Positions 6,180-14,096 of a stretch of 64,000 bases of DNA are shown in pieces. The stretch's first letter is position 1, and every line of letters starts with the position of its first letter. The notes under the pieces were generated by a model, which was given only the letters and a program-made list of their open reading frames with translations, was not told the origin of the DNA and did not search any database. Made by a program: the position numbers and the translations under genes. Source of the stretch: Pseudomonas piscis (GTDB lineage Bacteria > Pseudomonadota > Gammaproteobacteria > Pseudomonadales > Pseudomonadaceae); the NCBI RefSeq assembly GCF_009380155.1, contig NZ_WHUV01000003.1:682001-746000 (forward strand). The letters are read 5' to 3'.

Positions 6180-6650
6180 ATGGCGACTAAGACGAGTAAG
6201 CGTGCTGGGGAGACCAGCACCACGGTCAGTGTGGGCATTCGCATTGATCCCAAAATGAAATTCGCTTTGGACATCATGGGGCGCTTGCAAAAACGGTCGC
6301 TGACTGCCGTCATTGAGTGGGCGATACACAATGCAATGGAGCGTGAGATGTTGGACGAACAGTCGAGTCTCGCCCACGAGATTGACTGTATTTGGTCGAC
6401 CGATGAAATTACTCGACTGGTCAACCTCGCAGAGCGGATGCCTCAAGCGTTAACTTACGATGAGCTTAGGATATGGGAGACTATAAAAAATTCGCCATAT
6501 CTATGGAGTGTTCGGGAGGGATCTGCGCTGTCTCCGAAGAAGCTGAACCTGACAGCCCTTCGCGAGGACTGGGAAGAGCTGATGCTTCACATCGAAGCCA
6601 ACAAAACCAGTAGCTATATAAAGCCGTTCCTTCAGCCTATACCGTTCTAA
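6180..6650 (+). CDS. Hypothetical protein with ribbon-helix-helix-like N-terminus
   Basis: A 156-residue protein. Residues about 14-50 (TTVSVGIRIDPKMKFALDIMGRLQKR) form a beta strand followed by two helices in the order of Arc/CopG-type DNA-binding domains, with RSLTAVIEWAIHNAM as the second helix. The rest is helical and charged with no recognised domain. It is transcribed divergently from the excisionase operon, so it could repress that promoter. Base composition is AT-richer than the chromosomal genes. The stop overlaps the convergent integrase stop by four bases. Confidence 0.6.
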   Translation: MATKTSKRAGETSTTVSVGIRIDPKMKFALDIMGRLQKRSLTAVIEWAIHNAMEREMLDEQSSLAHEIDCIWSTDEITRLVNLAERMPQALTYDELRIWETIKNSPYLWSVREGSALSPKKLNLTALREDWEELMLHIEANKTSSYIKPFLQPIPF

Positions 6651-7888
6651 ATCAGCTCTACTGCCGCTGCCTTAGTGCCTGGCGCTAGATGTGCATACCG
6701 CAGCGTCATCTTGATATCCGCGTGCCCCAGCAGATCCCGTACCGTGTTGAGCGGTACGCCGGCCATTACCAGCCGTGACGCGAAGTCGTGGCGCATATCG
6801 TGCCAGCGAAACCCTTCGATATTGGCTCGCTCTAGCAGCTTGAGCCAGGCGCTTTTAACGTCCTCCAGACGGCCGCCTTCCTGGCTGGGGAACACGTAGC
6901 GAGATTTTCTGGCCTGCTTCTTCCAGCCTTCCAGCACAGCGACCGCTTCCTTGTTCATCGGGATATGTCGTGTGTCGCTGGTTTTGGTGGTGGCGCCTGC
7001 GACGGTGATCGTCTTCGTTTGGAAGTTCACCTCTGACCATTTCAGATCGAACAGTTCGCCGCGCCTCATGCCGGTATTTAGCGACACCAGAACCAAGGGC
7101 TTTAGGTGGTCGGTGAAAGGGATGTGCAGCAAGCTCGGCATCAACTCCTTGCCGCGGTCAGCTCGCCACTTGTTCGCACTCTCACGCTCAGCCCGTGCTT
7201 CGTCTTGGCGGGCGTCTAGTGCTTCTCGAAGGCGCTTTGTCTCATCGCCATCCAGGTAGCGGACTAATCCCATTGCGTCGACCTTGAGGGCTTTGAGTCG
7301 ATCCATTGGGTGGGTATCTATGTACTCCCATTCAACGGCTCTGCTGAAGACGCCACTGATGGAGCCCATTTTGCGATTGACCGTCGACGGCTTGTTGCCC
7401 GACTGCATCCATCCTGTACGGATTTGGTCCAGGTCGCGGCCGGTGATTGCGTCGAGGCGCTGTGACATGATCGCGTCGAAGTTGCAGCTCAGGGTGTGCT
7501 GTGTCTTCTCGTGGCCTTTGTGGTGAGTCTTGAACCACGGCATATAGGTGTCTTCGATGAACTCCCGTAGAGAGGGCAGGGCGGTTCCTCTGCGCTTTTG
7601 GGTAACGGCAAGTGGTTCGCCAAGCGCTCGAGCCTCTGCGAGATACTGAGTTGCCTCGGTCCTGGCTTGGTCTAGGGTGAGAATGCCAACTCGCCCCAGT
7701 GTCTTCTTGCGGCCGCGGGCCCAGGACACAGCGTACGATTTCGCGCCGGCCGCAGTCACCCGAACGAATAGGCCCGTGACGGTGGTATCGTGAACCTCAT
7801 ATTCGCTGCCAGTGACCTGCAGCGAGGTAAGCAGTTTTGCCGTTAGCTTCTCTTTCAATTTGTTCCCATGGGTGCATGGTGGGTGCAA
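6647..7888 (-). CDS. int: Tyrosine recombinase / integrase (P4-like)
   Basis: A 413-residue site-specific recombinase that integrates and excises the element. An arm-binding N-terminal region covers about residues 14-100, a SAM-like core-binding domain about 105-190, and the catalytic domain 255-405. The catalytic residues are visible: Arg275 in TGMRRGEL, His363 and Arg366 in WHDMRHD, His389 in LGHAD and the nucleophile Tyr398 in LRYAHL. The gene reads away from the tRNA fragment at 7981-8027, whose attachment core is about 90 bases from the start codon, the standard arrangement for tRNA-directed integrases. No frameshift or missing catalytic residue is seen, so it should be active. Confidence 0.95.
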   Translation of the reverse strand: MHPPCTHGNKLKEKLTAKLLTSLQVTGSEYEVHDTTVTGLFVRVTAAGAKSYAVSWARGRKKTLGRVGILTLDQARTEATQYLAEARALGEPLAVTQKRRGTALPSLREFIEDTYMPWFKTHHKGHEKTQHTLSCNFDAIMSQRLDAITGRDLDQIRTGWMQSGNKPSTVNRKMGSISGVFSRAVEWEYIDTHPMDRLKALKVDAMGLVRYLDGDETKRLREALDARQDEARAERESANKWRADRGKELMPSLLHIPFTDHLKPLVLVSLNTGMRRGELFDLKWSEVNFQTKTITVAGATTKTSDTRHIPMNKEAVAVLEGWKKQARKSRYVFPSQEGGRLEDVKSAWLKLLERANIEGFRWHDMRHDFASRLVMAGVPLNTVRDLLGHADIKMTLRYAHLAPGTKAAAVELI

Positions 7889-7980
7889 AAAGAACTATAC
7901 GGCGTCGTTTTTACGGACACAACCGGACGCGAAGCCCAATAAACACTGGGTTTGGCCAGGCGGGCTGGCGGCTCTAATGA

Positions 7981-8027
7981 CCCTCCTAAGGGGAAGGTTG
8001 GCAGTTCGAACCTGCCCTGGGACACCA
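7981..8027 (+). repeat. attR: displaced 3' fragment of tRNA-Arg(CCT)
   Basis: The bases read as the 3' part of a tRNA: anticodon loop CTCCTAA (anticodon CCT), 3' anticodon-stem strand GGGGA, T-arm GGCAG-TTCGAAC-CTGCC, 3' acceptor strand CTGGGAC, discriminator A and encoded CCA. The matching 5' half (GTCCCAG acceptor, D-arm, TCCCC stem strand) is absent upstream; the bases before the loop do not pair. This is the tRNA fragment left by an element that integrates into the 3' end of tRNA-Arg. The intact gene should be at the other end of the element. Confidence 0.85.
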
Positions 8028-8114
8028 TCTCTCCCTTGTTCGCCTCCCCAAGAAGCTGGCTTCTTGCATCGGACATCCTGTCCGTCGTTCGTCCTTGCCT
8101 GCTTCAATGATGGG

Positions 8115-9545
8115 CTACTCGAAGTTGAGCATGATGTGGCGGATGCAGGTGTAGTCCTCGAGGCTATACAAGCTCATATCCTTGCCATAGCCCGATTGCC
8201 GCAGGCCGCCATGGGGCATTTCCGTGGCGAGGGTCATGTGTTGGTTCACCCACACGCAGCCGTACTGCAGTTGCCTGGAGGTCCTCAGGGCTCGTTTGAC
8301 ATCGCCGGTCCAGACCGAAGCCGAGAGCCCGTATTCACTGGCGTTGGCCCACTCCAGTACCTGCTCCTCATCATCGAAGGAGGTCACCGAGACCACTGGG
8401 CCGAACACTTCCTTCTGGACTATTTCATCTTCCTGCCTGACTCCGGCAATGACCGTGGGTTGGAAGAAGTATCCAGGGCCGTCGGGAACGTCGCCTCCGG
8501 TCAGCACCTCGCTATGGGGCAGCGCCGCGGCGCGTTGTACGAAGCCCAGGACGCGCTCTTGCTGGCGGCGGCTGATCAGGGGGCCAAAATCGATGTCTCG
8601 ATCTTCTGGGTGGCCGCTGCGTAGCGTCGAAACTTGCTGCACCAGGGCATCCAGGAATGGCTCGCGAATCGATTCCGCGACGTAGATGCGGCAAGCCGCG
8701 GTACAGTCCTGGCCAGCGTTGTAGAAGCCGGCACTGCGCACCATATCGACCACTGCGCGAATGTCCGCATCAGGGAACACCAGGACCGGAGCCTTGCCTC
8801 CCAGTTCGAGATGCGTGCGTTTCAGGTTGCCAGCCGCAGCATGGGCCACTGCCTGGCCGGTGGTGATGTCGCCAGTCACGGACACCATGCGTACCTTGGG
8901 GTGCGACGATAGCTGGGCCCCCAGGGTGATGCCGCGTCCGGAAATGATGTTGACGACCCCCCGGGGAAATATGACTGCGCAAAGCCGAGCGATGTAGAGC
9001 GCGCTCAAGGGCGTCAGCTCCGAGGGCTTGAAGACCACGGTGTTGCCGGCTGCCAAGGCAGGTGCCAGCTTCCAGGCCGCCATGAGCAGCGGATAGTTCC
9101 AGGGAGCGATCAGCCCGACGACTCCCAGGGGATCACGCCGAATCATGCTGGTATTGCCGGGCACATACTCTCCCGCCGCGCTGCCGGGCAGGCAGCGAGC
9201 GGCCCCCGCGAAAAAGCGCAAGACATCGACCACTGCAGGAATCTCATCTTCGATGGCCATTTGCAGCGGTTTGCCGCAATTGCGACTTTCCAGGGCGCCC
9301 AGTTCTTGCGCGGCCATTTCAATCTGGTCCGCGAGCTTGAGCAGCAGGTAGCTGCGCTGTCCGGGAGGTGTCCGTGACCAGGCGGGAAACGCCCGGCTGG
9401 CGGCTTCCACAGCCAACTCGAGTTGCGCCGGGCTGGCTGCGGTTACTTCACAGATGAGGCTTTCATCGGCTGGGCAATAGATGCGTTCGTTATCTCCTTC
9501 GCCAGATACCAGGTGCCCATCGATAAGCAATTTGTCGTAGACCAT
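8115..9545 (-). CDS. Aldehyde dehydrogenase, gamma-aminobutyraldehyde type (PatD-like)
   Basis: A 476-residue NAD(P)-dependent aldehyde dehydrogenase. Catalytic Cys281 is in AGQDCTAACR, the general-base Glu247 in ELGGK and the oxyanion Asn150 in APWNYP. The AGQDCTAAC context and overall sequence fit gamma-aminobutyraldehyde dehydrogenases (PatD/YdcW), which oxidise 4-aminobutanal from putrescine to GABA. The ATG at 9545 has GGGGA upstream; an earlier in-frame ATG at 9560 does not. It is divergent from a polyamine-binding-protein gene, supporting a role in polyamine catabolism. Substrate could also be a related omega-amino or betaine aldehyde. Confidence 0.85.
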   Translation of the reverse strand: MVYDKLLIDGHLVSGEGDNERIYCPADESLICEVTAASPAQLELAVEAASRAFPAWSRTPPGQRSYLLLKLADQIEMAAQELGALESRNCGKPLQMAIEDEIPAVVDVLRFFAGAARCLPGSAAGEYVPGNTSMIRRDPLGVVGLIAPWNYPLLMAAWKLAPALAAGNTVVFKPSELTPLSALYIARLCAVIFPRGVVNIISGRGITLGAQLSSHPKVRMVSVTGDITTGQAVAHAAAGNLKRTHLELGGKAPVLVFPDADIRAVVDMVRSAGFYNAGQDCTAACRIYVAESIREPFLDALVQQVSTLRSGHPEDRDIDFGPLISRRQQERVLGFVQRAAALPHSEVLTGGDVPDGPGYFFQPTVIAGVRQEDEIVQKEVFGPVVSVTSFDDEEQVLEWANASEYGLSASVWTGDVKRALRTSRQLQYGCVWVNQHMTLATEMPHGGLRQSGYGKDMSLYSLEDYTCIRHIMLNFE

Positions 9546-9730
9546 TGTTTTAATCCCCATGGGTTTTTATTGGTGGTCGGTTACAAGACTTTCAGCAGCT
9601 CAGGGGGTGGTGTTGTTCCAAGCTGCGTGCTCCCTATCCAACTTATCCCGATCGATCTCCGGCAAGAATTCCCCTTCAAGGGAAGAAGAATTCACAAACT
9701 CGGGTCTTGCCGTCGCAACCGCCTCGGACA

Positions 9731-9746
9731 TACCCCCTGTAGGGTA
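9731..9746. promoter_or_regulatory. TACCC-N6-GGGTA dyad in divergent promoter region
   Basis: TACCC (9731-9735) and GGGTA (9742-9746) form an inverted repeat about 60 bases before the binding-protein gene and about 185 bases before the divergent dehydrogenase gene. A second dyad, TTCCC/GGGAA, lies near 9670-9685 between two GAATTC copies. Either may be an operator for the LuxR-type regulator encoded two genes away; nothing more than symmetry supports this. Confidence 0.3.
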
Positions 9747-9807
9747 ATGGACGTAGTGGGGTGGCCTGGATAGCTTCCTGGCAGTGCGTTTCCAGGAGAA
9801 CAATAAA

Positions 9808-10899
9808 ATGAAAAGTCTGGTAATCGAGGCAGGTGTCGCTGTGCTACTGGCGTTATGGCTATCCAGCGCAGCGGCTACGGAAAGTGTGCACATCTATAAC
9901 TGGACCGATTCCATTGGGCGGACCACCCTGAAGGACTTCCAGCAAGCCACGGGGCTCCTTCCCGTCTATGACGTATTCGAGTCCAACGAGATGCTCGATG
10001 CGAAGTTGCTGGCCGGCAGGTCCGGCTACGACGTGGTGGTACCTTCCAATAACTTTCTGGCAAAACAGATCCGCGCCGGTGCGTTCCAGCCATTGGACAA
10101 GAGCAAATTGCAGAACTGGAACAATCTGGATCCGGACATCTTGCAGCTGTTGCAAGTAGTGGATCCTGGTAATCAATACGGAGTGCCTTACCTCGGCGGG
10201 TCGGTAGGAATCGGCTATAACGTCGACAAGATCAAAGCCATTCTTGGCCTGGAAAAGATCGAATCCTGGGCGACTGTCTTCGAGCCGAGGAATATCGAAC
10301 AACTGAGCCAGTGCGGTGTAGCGATACTGGATTCGCCCGATGAGTTGTTTGCGGTGATGCTCAATTATCTTGGCCTAGACCCCAACAGCAGCGAGATCAA
10401 GGACTACACGCTGGCACAAGAGAAGTTGCTGCTTATCCGGCCCTACATTACTTACTTCCACTCCGCCAAATACATATCCGATCTGGCCAATGGCAATATC
10501 TGCGTGGCCATCGGTTACTCCGGGGATATCTACCAGGCCGCGACCAGGGCGCAGGAGGCGGGGAAAAACATCGATATCAGCTACTCGCTACCCAAGGAAG
10601 GCAGCAAGCTGGCGTATGACATGCTGGCCATTCCCGCTGATGCGCAGAATCCTGATGCGGCCTTGGCGTTCATCGACTACATCCTCAGGCCCGAGGTGAT
10701 CGCAAGGATCAGTGAAGATGTCGGGTATCCCAATCCGAATTACAAATCCTATTCCTTGATCAGCCGCGAGCTGCTCGACAATCCCATGGTTTTTCCAGAA
10801 ATTACGGCCAAAAAACAGCTGTTCGTAGCCACGCCGTTGCCTTTTGCCATACAGCGTTTTGCCACGCGATCCTGGACGCAGATCAAGTCCGGCAGATAG
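9808..10899 (+). CDS. Polyamine ABC transporter substrate-binding protein (SpuD/PotF-like)
   Basis: A 363-residue periplasmic binding protein. The N-terminus is a signal peptide (MKSLVIEAGVAVLLALWLSS, cut near AAAT-ESVHIYNW). The mature start VHIYNWTDSI and the segments SGYDVVVPSNNFL and VPYLGGSVGIGYN are characteristic of PotF/PotD/SpuD proteins that bind putrescine or spermidine. The ATG at 9808 follows AGGAG. No permease or ATPase gene is adjacent, so it must work with a transporter encoded elsewhere or act as a sensor protein. It precedes a LuxR-type gene and is divergent from the PatD-like gene. Confidence 0.88.
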   Translation: MKSLVIEAGVAVLLALWLSSAAATESVHIYNWTDSIGRTTLKDFQQATGLLPVYDVFESNEMLDAKLLAGRSGYDVVVPSNNFLAKQIRAGAFQPLDKSKLQNWNNLDPDILQLLQVVDPGNQYGVPYLGGSVGIGYNVDKIKAILGLEKIESWATVFEPRNIEQLSQCGVAILDSPDELFAVMLNYLGLDPNSSEIKDYTLAQEKLLLIRPYITYFHSAKYISDLANGNICVAIGYSGDIYQAATRAQEAGKNIDISYSLPKEGSKLAYDMLAIPADAQNPDAALAFIDYILRPEVIARISEDVGYPNPNYKSYSLISRELLDNPMVFPEITAKKQLFVATPLPFAIQRFATRSWTQIKSGR

Positions 10900-11055
10900 T
10901 CGTCCTGCCTGCCGGGAGTCTCGCCGGAAGTTGCCTGGTACAGGGCTGGTTCATGTTCAGCAAATCGTTTGCCCGGGCGTAAGACTCTGAGGTCCACGCC
11001 AGCAGGAAGTCTTTGTGATAGGAATGCACAAACCCGGGCAAGCAGGAGCGTGGCA

Positions 11056-11916
11056 ATGTCTTCCATCATGAGCAGTTATGAAAAGATGAAAGCCCTGGTA
11101 TCGCTGCGAGAGTGGCACGCCAATCTGTCGGCCGTGATAGAGGCTGTGGGTAGCGATGATTTCGTCGAGAGGCTGGTGCACGCCTTGAGTACCGTGGCTG
11201 TTATCCAGTCCACGCAGTTCGTGCTGGAGATCCAGTCCAGGGCGCCAGTCCTGTTGTACGAGAGTGGAATCCCACAACAGAAATATGAATCCTTGATAAA
11301 CCGCTACTTTGCAGCGGGTTATATGCTCGATCCCATGTGCCTGGCAGTGAAGAGTGGTATTGCACAAGGGTTCTACCACCTGTCCGAGGCTTGTCCGGAC
11401 GATTTCTTCAGCAGCGAGTACTACAAGAATTATTACCTGGGAAATGGGGTGAAAGAGGACTGTTTCTATGTCATCGATCTCGACCCGGCAACCAAGTTGA
11501 CCCTATGTTTCTTTCAGGGCAAGACGGGGGAGACATTCGATTATCTGCAACTCGAATTCCTTCGATCCGTCGAGCCATTGGTCAGGAGCCTGGTGCTGCT
11601 GCATTGGCAAGGACAACCCGCCATCCTGTCCGAACAGCAAGGACCATGCGAGGCGTTTGATGTCCAGGAACAGGGTATCAGCAGGGATCATATATCCGAG
11701 GCTTTCAAGCCGTTTGGCAATGGAGCGCTGACGGAGCGGGAGAAGGATGTGGCCCATCTGATACTTTGCGGGCACTCCACCAAGTCCGCCGCCAATACTT
11801 TGAAGGTTGGCCTGGAGACCATCAGGATGCATAGGAAGAATCTCTATGCGAAGTTGCAGATCAATACCCAGGCGGAGCTGTTTGCGTTGTTTCTCAAGTC
11901 ATTCGCCACAAGATGA
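11056..11916 (+). CDS. LuxR-family transcriptional regulator
   Basis: A 286-residue regulator. The C-terminal helix-turn-helix is clear at residues about 215-275: LTEREKDVAHLILCGHSTKSAA...TIRMHRKNLYAKL, the LuxR/FixJ-type GerE fold. The N-terminal 190 residues (with QSTQFVLEIQSRAPVLLYESG and YYLGNGVKEDCFYVIDLD) look like a ligand-sensing alpha/beta domain, but I do not see the conserved Trp/Tyr/Asp set of acyl-homoserine-lactone receptors. AGGAG precedes the ATG at 11056. Placement after a polyamine-binding gene suggests control of polyamine use. It overlaps the 3' end of a small convergent ORF. Confidence 0.85.
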   Translation: MSSIMSSYEKMKALVSLREWHANLSAVIEAVGSDDFVERLVHALSTVAVIQSTQFVLEIQSRAPVLLYESGIPQQKYESLINRYFAAGYMLDPMCLAVKSGIAQGFYHLSEACPDDFFSSEYYKNYYLGNGVKEDCFYVIDLDPATKLTLCFFQGKTGETFDYLQLEFLRSVEPLVRSLVLLHWQGQPAILSEQQGPCEAFDVQEQGISRDHISEAFKPFGNGALTEREKDVAHLILCGHSTKSAANTLKVGLETIRMHRKNLYAKLQINTQAELFALFLKSFATR

Positions 11917-12031
11917 ACAGGCGTTCAAGCATGTAGATGAACGTCATTATTGCCAGGGTCCAGAATCGTCCTGCCGACAGGCTGGAGCTGCGCTGGATCA
12001 GGGCGGTAATCAGTAGAGCTAGATGGGACAC
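11894..12031 (-). CDS. Putative 45-residue membrane mini-protein
   Basis: GTG at 12031 is preceded by GGAGG with seven-base spacing. The product begins MSHLALLITALIQRSSS and continues with a predicted membrane helix (WTLAIMTFIYMLERLFIL). The frame overlaps the LuxR-type gene's 3' end by 23 bases on the opposite strand. A strong terminator on the same strand lies immediately upstream (12061-12093), so expression would need a promoter in the few bases between, or read-through. A single-pass small membrane protein or type I toxin-like peptide is possible; it is not a family I recognise. Confidence 0.35.
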   Translation of the reverse strand: MSHLALLITALIQRSSSLSAGRFWTLAIMTFIYMLERLFILWRMT

Positions 12032-12060
12032 GGTACAACCTCCATTTTTCTGTGGGCATG

Positions 12061-12093
12061 AAAAAGCCCCAGGACACTCAGGGTACCTGGGGC
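12061..12093 (-). terminator. Rho-independent terminator of the DUF1266 operon
   Basis: GCCCCAGG (12066-12073) pairs with CCTGGGGC (12086-12093); reading leftward the stem is followed by TTTTT (12065-12061). It closes the minus-strand operon whose last gene ends at 12187. Between them lies a near-perfect GTCTCAC-GT-GTGAGAC dyad (12144-12159). Confidence 0.8.
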
Positions 12094-12186
12094 CGTTCGG
12101 CGCTTGATTTATCTATAGTGCAACTTAAACCTGCGGGTTCTATGTCTCACGTGTGAGACTGCCAATAGTGAGGGTTCTCCCGGCCT

Positions 12187-12849
12187 TCACTCGGTTGCCG
12201 GGCTGAATGCCGGCAAACCCTGCCACGCTACTTTTGCCCAGGCCCCGCCGTCTGCCGCGAGCAACTGCTTGAGGCTGTCCTCGTTGAAGGTGCTCCCCAG
12301 GGCGTCCGCCCTGAAAGCCGCCACCCATTGCCGACGCCCCTGCATGAAGGCCTGGCCGAAGTCTTCCCAGCTGTCGAAGCAATCCTGAGCTCGCTGGGCA
12401 TTGAGCAGCATGATGCGCCAGCCGCTATCGGCTTCCAGCCAGCCCATCAGCGTTGCACACCGGGCGAAGAATGCACTGCGCACGCAAGCGAAGGCGACGG
12501 CGGCCCGCGGATCGTCGCTGGCGTTCAGGCCATGCAGGTCGATACGAAACCACTGGCGTTCCAGGGTGGAGTTAAGGTGGTTGCGAACTTCATCGTCGCT
12601 GGCATTGCTGCGAAAGCCGATCTGGTGGAGCAGCGGAGCCCTGAGGGTGTCCCTGGCCTGATCGGCGAAGTAGGTGGTCTCGGGATCGAAGAACCCGGTC
12701 ATGCCTGTGGCATCCACCATGGGTTGCGCCAGCGTCAGGGCCCAGCGCTTGCGTGGGGTGAAGACCACCAGGGAGGTGGGGCTGGAGCGGCGGCGCAGGT
12801 AACCCCAGACCACCCAGGCGCCGAATAGGAAGCCAATGACGGTCAGCAT
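12187..12849 (-). CDS. DUF1266 domain protein
   Basis: A 220-residue protein starting with a membrane helix (MLTVIGFLFGAWVVWGYLRRR), so probably anchored in the inner membrane with the rest cytoplasmic. The C-terminal region AQRAQDCFDSWEDFGQAFMQGRRQW is the typical end of DUF1266 proteins, of unknown biochemical role. Near residues 40-60, RKRWALTLAQPMVDATGMTGF also fits the family. The ATG at 12849 overlaps the preceding gene's stop. Third gene of an operon with a TPR-rich and a PcfJ-like protein; this association is the main clue to function. Confidence 0.75.
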   Translation of the reverse strand: MLTVIGFLFGAWVVWGYLRRRSSPTSLVVFTPRKRWALTLAQPMVDATGMTGFFDPETTYFADQARDTLRAPLLHQIGFRSNASDDEVRNHLNSTLERQWFRIDLHGLNASDDPRAAVAFACVRSAFFARCATLMGWLEADSGWRIMLLNAQRAQDCFDSWEDFGQAFMQGRRQWVAAFRADALGSTFNEDSLKQLLAADGGAWAKVAWQGLPAFSPATE

Positions 12850-14096
12850 GCTTTGCCTCGCTGCCTGTTGGCTTGCCAGCTGCAGATGGACTCGGCCTGG
12901 GCCGGGGACATGTCTTTCCATGGCACGCCTTCGGTGCGATACAACGGGTCCTCCAGGCGAGGCTGCGGCCAAGGGCTTTTCTTGTAGACATGCCGGATGG
13001 CATAGCGCACAGCCGGGGCCTCGGGTTCGTTTTCCAGCAACAGGTCGCACTGGCGAGCCGCCACCAGCCACTGGACCATGGGCGAGGGCGAGTCCAGTCG
13101 CGAGAACAGCTGTGGGTAGCGCGATACCAGGCGTGTCTGGGCCTCGGGCTCACTGACCTCTTCGATGTGCAGCCAGCCGGTTTCGGTGCGCACGACACCG
13201 ATGGCGATGCAGTCGTCCGGCGTCTGTTGGTCGGTACCTATGGTATTGAGGAACAGCAACAGGTCATGGAAGTAGCGCTCCACTGGTGGGCGGTTCTGCT
13301 TGCCCTTGACCTGCTCCACGGTCAGTGCGCCGCTACCCTGGACAATCAGGCTGACCGTGATGTGGGGCTGGCCCTGGGCATCGCGCAGGCTGAAGACCCG
13401 CATGCCCTGTTGCTCCACGGCCTCGGCGTAGCGCTCGCCATAGCCGCCGGTCAAGGCGCGGCGATTGGCGAACTGCCCCAGGCAGTGGCGCATCACATAG
13501 CTTTCAAACGCCATCTCGGCCCGCAGCAGCGGGCTGTCGCTGCGCATTTCCACCCAAGTGTGCTCGGCGCAGGTCACCGTGACTTGCAAGGCATCGGCCG
13601 AACTTTGGCGCCAGCCCTGGTCGACCCGGGCCGCCATTTGCGCATGTTCCTTCTCCCACAGCGCCAGGGCCTGGGGGCAGTTGATGCGGTCGAGCTTGCC
13701 CTCCAGGGCCGTGCCCTTGCGTGACACCAGGAACTCCACCAGCCGGGCCTCCTGGGCCAACAGTTGGGGTTGCGCCGGGTCGATCCACACCAGGGGGGCC
13801 GCACTGGCGCAGGCGTCGGCCTCTTGGGCCTTGGCGGCACTGAAGTGCCCGGCTACCCAGGCCGGTAGCCCGGCGCTACCCAATACCTGGGCGGCGTCAT
13901 CCAGGTCGTGGATGCGTCGTGCTGGTTCGAAGTTGCCAGCCAGGTGCCGATAGAAGTGGTTGAGCAGCCAGCTTTGCACGGCAGCTTCGTCTTCCCGGGC
14001 CTGGCTGCGTCGCTTGATGCCCCGCTTGAGTTCATCGGCATTGAGCAGGTTGCGCGCGGCATAGCTGGAGCTGCGTTTGTCGGCGGCTACTTCCAT
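12843..14096 (-). CDS. PcfJ-like protein
   Basis: A 417-residue protein. The segment AEMAFESYVMRHCLGQFANRR (about residues 205-225), followed by VFSLRDAQGQPHITVSLIVQG and VEQVKGKQNRPP, follows the pattern of PcfJ-like proteins (conserved MRHC, a short beta hairpin and a KGKxN motif). That family was first named on a conjugative plasmid and its activity is unknown. The ATG at 14096 (MEVAADKRSSSYAARN) is placed inside the upstream gene's end; a longer frame exists but its extra residues look untranslated. Translationally coupled to both neighbours. Confidence 0.65.
   Translation of the reverse strand: MEVAADKRSSSYAARNLLNADELKRGIKRRSQAREDEAAVQSWLLNHFYRHLAGNFEPARRIHDLDDAAQVLGSAGLPAWVAGHFSAAKAQEADACASAAPLVWIDPAQPQLLAQEARLVEFLVSRKGTALEGKLDRINCPQALALWEKEHAQMAARVDQGWRQSSADALQVTVTCAEHTWVEMRSDSPLLRAEMAFESYVMRHCLGQFANRRALTGGYGERYAEAVEQQGMRVFSLRDAQGQPHITVSLIVQGSGALTVEQVKGKQNRPPVERYFHDLLLFLNTIGTDQQTPDDCIAIGVVRTETGWLHIEEVSEPEAQTRLVSRYPQLFSRLDSPSPMVQWLVAARQCDLLLENEPEAPAVRYAIRHVYKKSPWPQPRLEDPLYRTEGVPWKDMSPAQAESICSWQANRQRGKAC

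Larger units (their letters stand above)
1..8027. mobile_element. Right part of an integrative element (prophage/satellite-like island) in tRNA-Arg
   Basis: This stretch has the composition and content of an integrated element: a tyrosine integrase at its right edge, an excisionase-type HTH protein, small regulators, many short orphan genes with overlapping starts and stops, and a DUF5681 phage-type gene at the left. The right boundary is set by a 3' fragment of a tRNA-Arg gene at 7981-8027; conventional chromosomal metabolic genes begin right after it. The left boundary lies outside the window. No capsid, tail or terminase large-subunit gene is visible here, so whether it is a full prophage, a remnant or a satellite cannot be decided from this piece. 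Confidence 0.85.

Noticed and set aside
7855..8107. Short minus-strand frames reading across the tRNA fragment (product with SQGRFELPTFPLGG)
   Set aside because: This peptide is a known type of false gene made by antisense reading of a tRNA; the bases are the tRNA-Arg fragment.
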